A DNA stretch of 64,000 nt from NCBI GenBank assembly GCA_911728435.2, contig OU452201.1, positions 27,528,001 through 27,592,000 on the forward strand. The letters run 5' to 3'. The DNA is from Apoderus coryli (lineage: Eukaryota > Arthropoda > Insecta > Coleoptera > Attelabidae). Both the position numbers and the translations under genes were made by a program. How positions within the stretch are numbered: position 1 is the first letter of the stretch; each line of letters opens with the position of its first letter. This document shows positions 26,401 through 38,400 of this stretch, in pieces. The notes beneath the pieces were generated by a model. It searched no databases. It was not told where the DNA came from and worked only from the letters and a program-made list of their open reading frames with translations.

Positions 26401-29400
26401 CCAGTGTACTTAACAGAAGCCCGGAGCATTTGATTAAGGAAATAATTTTGGTCGACGACTTCAGTGACAATCGTAAGTCTATATTTTAATAGCTAAAGTT
26501 CTTCTACGTTAGATGATATAGGTACAATTTTGAACCGGCACCCTGTGTCAAAGTTTTTTTCAAAAAAACCTTTTTTTATCAATATCTCAAAGACACGTTA
26601 ACCGATTTTCTTGAAATTTGCTGGTGATGTAAGCTTAATAAGGCGCTCAGTTAGTACTAATTAAATGTTAATTATGGCTACCAGTGGCGCCCCGAGGGAC
26701 AGTGTCACGAATAAAAATGACAAAAAAAATGTACGCTACTGACTTTTTTGAAAATTTTATATATTTTTTAGAAAGCTCAATTATAAATACAACTTTTTTG
26801 TCACTTGATATTTTTTCGTATCTCTCTCCGTTTTCGAGAAAAATTTTTTTATTAAAAACTTTATTAAAAGGTTCATTATTATTAGAAAGGAAAACAAGGA
26901 GGCTTTTTTACAAATAATTTATTATTAATAGTGGAGCAAATGCTCAAAGTGTTCACCATGCATTTCGATGCATTTTCTGCACCTGTCGAGCCAGGATTCG
27001 CACCCGAGCAAACACACATGAATCGTTCGCGATAAATTCCGCTACCACCACAACTTTAGCAACTAGGTCCTCCATTGTCGGCACAGGAGTTGCATAGATC
27101 AACCGTTCCATTTCGCACCAAAGAAAAAAATCCAGGGGGGCCAAGTCTGGCGACCTTGCTGGCCAAGGGACGGGACCACCTCTACCAGTCCACCTTTTGT
27201 TGTAGGTTTAGTCGAAGAAACCTCCCACGGGGCGCGCAAAATGCGCTGGACAACCATCGTGTTGGAACCAGGCTTCTCTACGCAATCAACTGGTCGCTCA
27301 GAAAACCTGCCCAAACATTAACACCAAACTTCTGCTGATATCCTCTGATGTGCGTAGCATGGGGATTTTGTTCGCTCCACTCGTGGTTATTACGAGGATT
27401 GAATGTCCCCTCGCGCGAAAATCCTTTTTCATCGCTCGTGAAGATTATACTTAAAAAATCAGCGTTTTCATCCGCTTGACCGAGCAACCACTCGCCGAAC
27501 TCGAGCCGCCAGGCAGTAGATGCTGCACCTTTTGAAGTTTAAATGGATGCAGATCGTGGATCTAGTTGCTAGAGTTGTGGTGGCAGCGGTATTTATCACG
27601 AACGATCCAGGCGTGTTTGCTCGGGTGCGCGAATCCTGGCTTGACAGGTGCAGAAAATGCATCGAAATGCATGGTGAACACTTTGCTCCACTATTAATAA
27701 TAAATTATTTGTAAAAAAGCCTCCTTGTTTTTCTTTCTAATAATAATGAACCTTTTAATAAAGTTTTGAATAAAAAATTTTTCTCGAAAACGGAGAGAGA
27801 TACGAAAAAATATTAAGTGACAAAAAAGTTGTATTTTTAATTGAGCTTTCTAAAAAATATATAAAATTTTCAAAAACGTCAGTAGCGTACATTTTTCTGT
27901 CATTTTTATTCGTGACACTGTCCTCCGGGGCGCCACTGGAAGTCATAATTAACATTTAATTAGTACTAACTGAGCATCTTATTATACTTACATCACCAGC
28001 GAATTTCAATAAAATCGGTTAACGTGTCTTTGAGATATTGATAAAAAAAGGTTTTTTGAAAAAAACTTTGACACCCTGTATTTTGAAAACCATGCACTTC
28101 CGGACATCAGTCTCTTATCTCAAACTGCTTGTCTATGGTTCCTCAATATGCCCCAGAAGTTTTTTCCCTGTATACTTATGTAGCCAAACACAGCGCAAAA
28201 AGTGTTTGGCCTCTTGCGTTATCTTAGTTCAGTTAATTCAACTTTTCTCTATATTGTATAATTTGTTAATACCGTACACTTTATGTTTGCAGCTGCTGAT
28301 GGACAGGAACTGGCAAAAATTCAAAAAGTTCGAGTGCTCCGTAACGATCAACGTGAGGGTTTGATGCGGTCAAGGGTAAAAGGAGCAGATACGGCTACAG
28401 GACCATTGCTAACGTTCTTAGACAGCCATTGTGAGTGCAATCAAAACTGGTTGGAACCGCTTTTGGAACGAGTCGCTGAAGTAAGCGTTTTCCTTAGCTC
28501 GACGTATATATTTTTTTTGGTCAAAACAGATTTGGTCACCTGATTAGACACGCTCTTGAAATTTTGATGGTAGTTGAGAAATCAAATATCTTTACAGATT
28601 CACCCATTGGATTACAGGATGGCCGCAAACTACTGCATTTTTAAAATAGTTCCCAAATCGTCAATATTTTCATGAAAGTAATGTTATTAGAAAAGAAAGA
28701 AGATGTGTGTGCTTTTCTTATGAAAATCTACTCGCCTAAACAACATACTAACTTCCGACATCCAACATAATATTTGGCGGCATATTGGCAACTTATATGC
28801 TCTGCTGAAAGACTTTTCTGAAAATTTTACCACAAACATAAATCCAGCACCTGGAATATTATTTATGTGCGTTTAAATTGTATACCTATTTCAAATCGTA
28901 CAGTACAATCTAAAATTCATACTTTATATTATAGTTTTCCATAACGCATATTCCGTTAAATTACGAATTAGCACAATTAAATTCTAATTTATTTTGTTAT
29001 GGTTTTTGTTATATTTATCTAACGGTATATAAAAATAATAAACTTATGAATGTTAAATATTATGTGTAAAGTCACACTTCCATGAGTTTTTTTATCAGTA
29101 ATGGAAAACATCAATTAATAAACAAATATCTTCCATATTGTTAAATTGTGGTTCTAAACCAAACTCAAAGAAATGTATTGTGTATTAATTGTTTTCTCAG
29201 TATATGGTAGACAATTATCTTATGAGGGGCAGTTAATTCATCAATTTTAATTAATACCTACCTGAAGATGTAGGTACCTACATTAATCTTTGTAATGCCA
29301 ATATATAGTTTGTCAAAATTAGATTTCTAAACACAATTTAGTTGCATTAGTTCTATTTGCTTATGATGCTATAATTGTTAACAAACGACGCCTTATAACT

Positions 29401-32400
29401 AATAATTTTGGTGAAGAGGGAAAACATCTCTATCTCATGAACCTTTACAGGTCTCTAAACAGCGATAATGAATTTTCTCTTATATTCTTCTTGTAATAGT
29501 AGAGTAAATAAATAGTATAAGTACTTGTGTGACTGTTGATTTATTATAGCTATTTTAATTATACGAATCAACCATGTGAATCAACGTCATAATCAAGAAA
29601 TACTAATTTTAGAATAGAATAGGTGTTTTAAACTTAAAAATAAGATTAATTTAACTATAGCTGTCTGAAGATTTCAGTGACGGAAATATACGAACAACTT
29701 TCTACTCTCGACACAAATATGGACCCTGGTCCAGATGGGTTACGTCCTACATTACTGAAGCATTGCAGTTTTGTTCTGGCAAGACCTTTAGCATATTATT
29801 CTTAATATCATCATCATGCAATACTTACGACTAAGCTGGATATCATGGGCTTTCAACACCGTATTGTTCAATTTTTCAATTCTTTTCTATCTGACCGCGA
29901 GCAATTTGTCGAATTCAGGGATTTTCGATCTTCATCTTTTACTCCTACCAGTGGTGCACCTCAGGGAAGTAATCTAGCTCCACTCTTATTTGCCATCTAT
30001 GTAAACGAAATCGCTGCTGAAGTCTCTAGCGACTATCTTTTGTTCGCCGATTATTTGAAATTGTATAGACCAATTGCTACCGAGGACGACTGTATATGCT
30101 TGCAACGGGATCTCGAGGAACTTGAGGAATGGTGCATTAGAAACAGGCTTCCGCTCAACGTCAGTAAGTGCAAACTCATGTCATTTACCAGACGACAGAG
30201 TGTAATTAGTTTCAATTATACGCTGAATGGTGTTGTTCTTGAATCTTGTGAGTCAATAAAGGACTTGGGAGTGATCATATGGATAGTGAAATGACGTTTG
30301 ATGCTCATATTGACTCTATTTCACAAAGCGCGATCCGAATGATGGGTTTTATTCTCCGCTCAACTACTGATATTCAGGATATTGACTGTCTGCTTCAGCT
30401 GTACGTAAGTTTTGTCCGCTCTAGATTGGAATATGCCTCTTTTATATGGTCTCCTTTATACCAGGTACACATCAATAAATTGGAGCGTATTCAAAGAAAA
30501 TTTCTAAAAATTGTAGCTTTTAAGATCGATGGATATTTCCCAGTCAGGGGCATTGACCATAATGTATTGTTAAACAGATTTAATGTTAATTCATTGGTTT
30601 TTCGTAGAGATTCGGCTGGTCAAATATTTCTGTTTAAGCTTATAAACGGCATAATTGACTCCCCTCGCCTTTTGGAACAACTGCCCTTTAATTTACCACA
30701 ATTTTTTTCTCGAACGATGAATTTATTTATAGTGTCGCGTTTCAACACCAATTATGCATCGAGATCACCTCTTTACCGAACATGCCCATCCTGCGATCGT
30801 CTTAATATACATCGATCTGTACATTACTTTGACGGGTCACTGTGGTCTTTTCGCGCTGGTTTGCATCGGTACTTGAGGACCCTGGACATGTAGAGCGTGG
30901 AGCGTATGGTGATTTTGTTGTATTGTGTATCAACTTTATATTGCTTTATGGTGTATATTTCTGAGCTTATGCTTTTTCGATAATTTTTATCAATTATTTA
31001 GATTATATTATACTATTGAGATAGTATCCATTGTCTAGTACGTATAATTGTCTTGTTATTGGGTCTTGACCTGTTAGACAATAATGTATTTATTTATTTA
31101 TTTAGTCTTTGAGTACAGGTTGTTTTCTTGATATCTGGAAATCCAGCCTCATTATCCCTATACACAAGTCTGGAGATTATATTAATAATTATAGACCTAT
31201 CAGTATTATCAGCATTATTCCTAAGGTGTTTGGGAAACTTATAATAAATTATCTTCAACCTTTTCTGAGCAATATTATCATCTTTGTGAATTGATAGCGT
31301 GAAACGGAATTATATTATTAATCCAATTAATTTTAATTCAATTTTAACAAAAGTGTAAAGTATATACACGAACAGGTTGAAAATTACCTACTTAATCTCA
31401 GGAAATGGTTCGAAACAGGATATGTCACAAAAACAAAATAATTTAGTTTAATTATTATTATTAAAAGGAAAAAAAGAAATTGAAACCGAATAAAAAAAAA
31501 AAACAACTAATACTATCCTACGATCTAATTATGACTACTTACAGTTCTGATCAGTTGAAACTTGCACAAATATATTGTCCCCAAATGTCTGTTCTTCGGT
31601 GGCCACCCAGCTTTTAGTTGGTTTATATTGCCCCAACAACACTCAAATCCCTCCCCCGCACAATAACAGCCAAAACAAAATAATCAAAACGATATTTTTA
31701 TAGTATCGTTCTCTGTTTGTAAAATTCTAAACGGTTCGGGAAATTGAAACAACAACAATGTAACCTGCTTCTAGTGCAGTTGTTTCCCGACTACCTCGCT
31801 TTTTCTCTCCTCCTTTCATCATTCTCTATGGTATGGTACGGAAAAAAAACCCAAAATCGGAATATCCTTTGAACGGTTATACCGCGTTCCTTTCGGCATC
31901 TCCTTTGTAGAAGCCGCAATATTTGCAGCTGTTATTATATTCGCGCACTTTCACTACCCCACTTTTGTTTATCCTTATTCTAACCCTGCACCACTTACAC
32001 CTAAATAACAAAATCTTTAAACTTAATTTCTAATTATACCTAATTTAAATAAAATATATTTACAAGAGGGTTTGGCCTGTTACATTACCCCCCTGTTGAA
32101 ATTTAACTAAAAAGAAAAGTTGAATTTTAACATAACAAAAGTTAAGCAGTTGTTGGCAAAGTGGGTACGACATAAGGTTTTAAATTATAAACATTATGCA
32201 CTCCTAGACCCAAATCGGACCTGTCATCTTTAATTTCATACGAATTATGTCCTACAACTGATATTATAGTACATGGACCTCGATAGAGCAAAAAGAATTT
32301 TTTTATTTCGTGGTTTTCTGCTGACGATTGTGGGTGTGTTCTAACCAACACCTTATCACCTGGTGAAAAATGAATAATCTTTCTTATTTTATTATGACGT

Positions 32401-35400
32401 GTGGCCCTTTTTTTTTGCTCTTGTTTGCAAATTGTTATGTGCCAACATAATGACATTTGGAGGCAAACTATATTTTCCTCCAGGAAAAATAATATTTTTA
32501 AGAAATATATTTCCTCTTGACCTACTATTATGAATTTCATCTGGTGTAAAACCAGTGCTGTCATGCACAACATTGTTTAACCAACTTTCAATATCAGGCA
32601 GCATTAATGCCCACCGTGTATGTTTGTCATGACAGAACGCACGTATAATCCTTCCGATTTCTCGATTACAGCGCTCTGTCATATTTCCTTGCGGATAATA
32701 ATTTGACGTGTGTATTGCTTTAATGCCGTGAATAGCTAGTGCCTTATCCCATCCTGGGCTACAGAATTGAGTACCGTTATCTGAGAGTATATATTTGGGT
32801 TTCCCTACCTCTAAAAAATATTTCCTAACTAGCTTATCTATAATTGATTTCCGTAAAGCATTTTTTAAAGGATATAATGAAACATGTTTGCTAAATGCAT
32901 CAATAATTACCAACAAAATAGTGACACCACCCCTAGAAGCCGGCAGAGGACCCATTAAATCAAGGCATGCCATATGATTTGGACTATCTACTAACACACT
33001 ATTCATTTCTCCCCAACAGTGTGGAGATATCTTAGATTTTTGACATAATTCGCACCCTGCTAATATTTTTCTTATCGAATGACGCATTTTTTTCCAAAAA
33101 TAATATTTTTTTAAATACAAAAAACACTTCTCTGCCCCAAAATGACCATTATCATTATGTTCTTGCAAAACTAATGAATTTATATAACTTTCTGGAATGC
33201 ACAGTTTAACATTTGGATTTTCATCGGAACCTCGTTTGAATAAAATATTTTCATGTTCCAAAAACCATTTCTTATATCTATCCTGAACCTCAACTTTATT
33301 CAATTCTTCAGTTACTTTACTACAAAACTGATCCCCTTGCTGATCTACAACAATACTTTTAAACTGTTTAATTAATTTTTGCCTTAATTCAGAGTCCGTA
33401 TTAAGAAGCAAAATTTCAAAATCATTCTCGTTTGCATTTTCCTTAAAAGATTCAACAGACGTTACTGGCAATCTTGATAAAACATCTGCGACTATATTAT
33501 CTTTCCCTTTGCAATATTCGATACTTAAATTATATTCCTGTAAATATAATATCCACCTTGTTAATCTCGCATTACCTAGCTTGCACGATTGCAGAAAAGA
33601 TAACGCTTTATGATCGGTAATTATTGTGACTTCCCGACCTAACACAAAAACACGCCATTTCTTTAGTGCTACTATGATCGCTAATGCCTCTTTTTCCGTG
33701 ACGCAATAGTGCCGTTCGGGCCCTTTTAGAGTCCTGCTGTAATACGCAATAACATTTTTCTCGCTCGTATTTGGATCTCTCTGAAATAAACATGCGCCTA
33801 ATGCATATCCAGAAGAGTCTGTTTGTATGAAATATCTAAGACTAGGATCATGGTGACGTAACATGGTTACTTTTAAGAAGGCTTCTTTGATTTCCTTAAA
33901 AGCCCCTGCTTCTTCTTCGCCCCATTTCCAGCGTTGCCCTTTTTTTAACAAACGCAATAATGGAACTGTCAATGCTCCAAAATTCTCACAAAATCGTCGT
34001 TCATAATTTACTAGCCCTAATACTTTCCTAACCTCTTTGACATTCCTTGGCGCTCTCATTTCCTGAATGGCTCTAAGTCTATCTGGGTCAATTGACACAC
34101 TATCTCGCGTTAAAATATGCCCAATAAATGTAATTTGTTTGCACGCAAAACTGCATTTTTTTAATTTAATTGTAATATTTGCCTCGCCAAATTTCTTGAA
34201 AATACACTCTAAATGTTGCAAATGTAAATTCGCATTTGCGGAATAAATTAAGATATCATCTACATATATAATTATAAAACTGCTCAGTTCGTCTCCTAGA
34301 ATATAATTCAAACCCCTAATAAAACTTCCTACGGACGTGGATAAACCAAACGGTAACACGGTAAAGACATAAGTTTGACCGTCAAATGAGAATCCAAGAT
34401 ACTTTTGATGTTCCTCCTTAACTGGGATTTGCCAATAACTAGCCGTCAAATCAAGATTACTTAAAATCTGACCCTTTCGAAAATTAAATAATAGCTCTTC
34501 CGGGTTTGGTGGGGTTACATGATCTTTAACCATTCGTTTATTCAAATATCTTGCATCTAAACACACCCTAACTGACCTATCTTTTTTTTGGACTATAACA
34601 AGCGGACTTACGTACTCGGTCTGACACTTTTTTATAACCCCCCACTCTTCCATTTCTTTAATTTGTGACACTACCACCGATTTATAAGTGTGAGGAATTG
34701 GATACGATTTTAAATAAAATGGACTATAATCATGTAAATATATTTCATGTTCATAGCAATGTGTTAACCCCGGTTGGTTCGAGAATACTTTTTGGTATGA
34801 CAATAATAAACTTGATAATTTTTGTTTGTAGTCATTGTCCAGCTCTTCCGCGGATTCAGCGATAGCTTCAATTTCAGACTCCGAATAATAATTTAAACTG
34901 TGCTCAGCAGCCACGCAACTTGACTCACATGTAATTTCCGTAATTGTTAACGGAGGGTAATTCGTAGTTTCCCCCGCCAAATTTAAACATTTTTCTTCCC
35001 CTTCAAAATTTCCTTTTAACTTAGACTTTTGAAAATCTAATATTATTTCATATCTTGTCATCCAATCACATCCTAAAATAACATCACGAACTAAAGTTGG
35101 CACGACTATACAAACAAAAGCAAATTCTACCAATTCGTTTTTAAAAGTTAAATAAACCTGTTCTTTAACAATTGCAGATTTTCCTACTAACGCTCCGGTT
35201 ACTTTTGCGGACGCCACTGGCAATTTCGGAATAATCTTATTTGTTAGTTCAATTTTCTTTAGAAAATCATCTGAAATACACGATAAGGTACTTCCCGAAT
35301 CAATTAAAACGTTTGTTTGTAGAGATTCTACTGTTAATAGCACTACAGGTGATATTTTTTTAATACTTTGGTTTTCAGTTTCTTCTAATAAACTGTCGGG

Positions 35401-38400
35401 TTCTTCGTTAAACAATACCGCAACGTTGCCATTGTTTGGATTAGTTCGCGTCATATTATTTCCACTATTCCTACTTGAGTTATTCAAATTTTCGACCCTA
35501 CTTGACACCCCATTATTTGATAAATTTGCCGCCTGATTATATCCCCTTTGAATATTTGTTGCTGCACCTCTATTATTTTCCCTACTGTAATCACTACGCC
35601 TCTGATTATCTCTATTATAGTCACTTCTATCATTTCTACAAGTCCTGTTTCCCGCTTCCCTATCATAACTGTCAAGCTGCCTTAAATATTCTTCAACTTC
35701 ATCCAGTTTTCTATAACCCGAATTAATAATGCCTCTTCGAACATCCATTGAAAAATGGTTAATCAATAACTGAATAATTTCATATTCCGTTAGTTTCTGG
35801 GAAAGATAACCTGCCTCACATACCTTTTTTAAAAAATAATCGGCCCTTGACCCGCGATCATATGTTCCAAATTTCAAACTAAAATAGGCCTCTCGCTCTA
35901 TTTCTACACTCCAATATCTGTCTAAAAAAACTCTTTTAAAATCATCAATATTGTCAAGAAATTGTTCTTTTAATTGAATCCAATTGGCCGCAGAACCTTT
36001 GAGACATGACATTGCTAACGAGAGCTGTTTTGATCTGGGCACACCCGCATCAGCAAATAAAGTATTAATTTTATTAATGAACGCCACTGGGTGTAGAGAT
36101 CCATTCGGTGTGAAATGTAAGTTAGAACCCCCCAATTCTTTAAACAACATAATATATGACTTATCATTTAACAAATTTGTTTTAGATGGTACCGCTATAC
36201 GTTCGTTATCTACCGACCTACGCTCGTCATCTGATAATTCGCTCTTTGTTTGATTTTTATTTTGGTTCTCTAACGAAATCGCTAAATTTGACATTTGAGA
36301 AAGTAAATTTTCCTGTACATTATTAACTATAAGTGAATTTTTGCAAATACTCTCATTTAATTTTAGGAACATGTCTTGATTTGTTTTTAAATTCTGCTCT
36401 ATGTTTTGCATAATTTTTGAATTTGCATTTATAAATTCCACTAAGGTACCTAGCATATTATCGGTGTTGACTACCGCCCCTGTTTGCTCAACCATACTGC
36501 TATAACTTGTGTCTAAATTATCATTTACTACATTCTGTTTGTCCTGCTCCATTATTATTTGTTTTAACTTTTTATTTGAAATATGTTAAAATTGTTTAAT
36601 GTTTAAACATGAACAAAATAAATCTCTATGTTATAACTAGGTACTTATGCCTAAAGCAACAACAAAAAAAAAAAACCAAAACTAATTTGTTATGTGACTA
36701 TCCCTGCCTGTTTCTGTTTTAAATTTTTATAACAAAATTAATCTAAGAAAACCGAGTTGGGCGCCATATGAAAATTACCTACTTAATCTCAGGAAATGGT
36801 TCGAAACAGGATATGTCACAAAAACAAAATAATTTAGTTTAATTATTATTATTAAAAGGAAAAAAAGAAATTGAAACCGAATAAAAAAAAAAAACAACTA
36901 ATACTATCCTACGATCTAATTATGACTACTTACAGTTCTGATCAGTTGAAACTTGCACAAATATATTGTCCCCAAATGTCTGTTCTTCGGTGGCCACCCA
37001 GCTTTTAGTTGGTTTATATTGCCCCAACAACACTCAAATCCCTCCCCCGCACAATAACAGCCAAAACAAAATAATCAAAACGATATTTTTATAGTATCGT
37101 TCTCTGTTTGTAAAATTCTAAACGGTTCGGGAAATTGAAACAACAACAATGTAACCTGCTTCTAGTGCAGTTGTTTCCCGACTACCTCGCTTTTTCTCTC
37201 CTCCTTTCATCATTCTCTATGGTATGGTACGGAAAAAAAACCCAAAATCGGAATATCCTTTGAACGGTTATACCGCGTTCCTTTCGGCATCTCCTTTGTA
37301 GAAGCCGCAATATTTGCAGCTGTTATTATATTCGCGCACTTTCACTACCCCACTTTTGTTTATCCTTATTCTAACCCTGCACCACTTACACCTAAATAAC
37401 AAAATCTTTAAACTTAATTTCTAATTATACCTAATTTAAATAAAATATATTTACAAGAGGGTTTGGCCTGTTACAAGGTTGATCGATAAGCAAATCTAAT
37501 CTCACGTATACCTATTAATTGTACGCCGTTCATTTTTTTCTGTTGGTGCGGGCAATAGAGATTATTTCGGGAGTTTGTGTATTGCTACAAGAAATTAAAA
37601 TGAACAAAAATACGAGTTCACTTAAATGTAAAGTTTGTAAGGAGATCATACGCACTAATTCTCCCTCTATCAAATGTTCAGCATGTGACTACTGGATTCA
37701 CAAAAAGTGTAGTGGACTGTCCGGCGAAGAGTTTTCACGCATTGCATCAGCGATTAAGAGAGCGGGGTTCCAGTGGTCCTGCTCAGTGTGCATACTTAGT
37801 AAAAGTAGTGTTATTGAAGACGAAACTGAAGATGAGGATCAAGTAAGCGAAGCCGATTTGTGTAAACTTGAACGACTTTTTAAGAAATATTTTACACCCT
37901 TTAAGAAGGAGATGGACGACAAATTGGATAATGTTATCCTGAAACTCAATGGTATAATTGAGGAAAATAATTATTTAAAGGAACAAAATCGGAACCTCAC
38001 CAAAAGAATAGAGACGCTTGAACATAAAACGCGTAATAACAACCTCGAAAGTACATGTAAACTGATTGAAGAGATTACTGATCGAACAAATAGACAACGT
38101 AATGTTATAGCCTTTAACGTTAAGGAATCTCAGAAGAGTAATGTTGACGAAAGGAAGCGCGAAGACTCTGATGCTATTAATGCTGCCCTTGCGGCAATAG
38201 AAGGAGTAAACACGAACGTTTTAAAAACTTATAGATTAGGGCAATACGCACCTCATAAAGCACGGCCAATTAAAGTCATCCTCAGCTCAGAAAACGATGT
38301 AAGAACATTACTCAGAACTGGAAATAGCGCCAACTCGCACATTAAATTTAGGGAGGATCAAACTAAATTGCAGCGGGAACGCTATAGAATTCTGAAAGAA

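Larger units (their letters stand above)
26540..28076. mobile_element. Foldback mariner-like element with ~520-bp inverted repeats, filling pgant2 intron 3
   Basis: The left arm, about 26545-27070, pairs with the right arm, about 27555-28076 (GTGTCAAAG, ATCTCAAAGACACGTTAACC, TTAGTACTAATTAAATG, GCGCCCC, TAGCGTAC and CTCCTTG regions). The right end closes GACACCCTGTA; the left end is slightly rearranged (CACCCTGTGTCAAAG). Both arms contain the C-terminal end of the transposase gene. The element occupies nearly all of the 1.8-kb intron. Confidence 0.75.
31378..37475 (-). mobile_element. Full-length Ty3/gypsy-type LTR retrotransposon
   Basis: 6,098 bp, transcribed on the minus strand, flanked by a 4-bp target duplication AGGT (31374-31377, 37476-37479). 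LTRs of 707 bp begin TG and end CA. Order PR-RT-RNaseH-INT in one gag-pol frame; no env frame. The protein order and the integrase D,D-35-E place it with Ty3/gypsy (Metaviridae). It sits within the 5' UTR of a non-LTR element in pgant2 intron 4, antisense to the gene. Confidence 0.95.

Noticed and set aside
36562..36760. A separate env or accessory gene in the LTR element
   Set aside because: Only short non-coding leader lies between the PBS and the gag ATG, and only about 60 bases follow the integrase end before the PPT.
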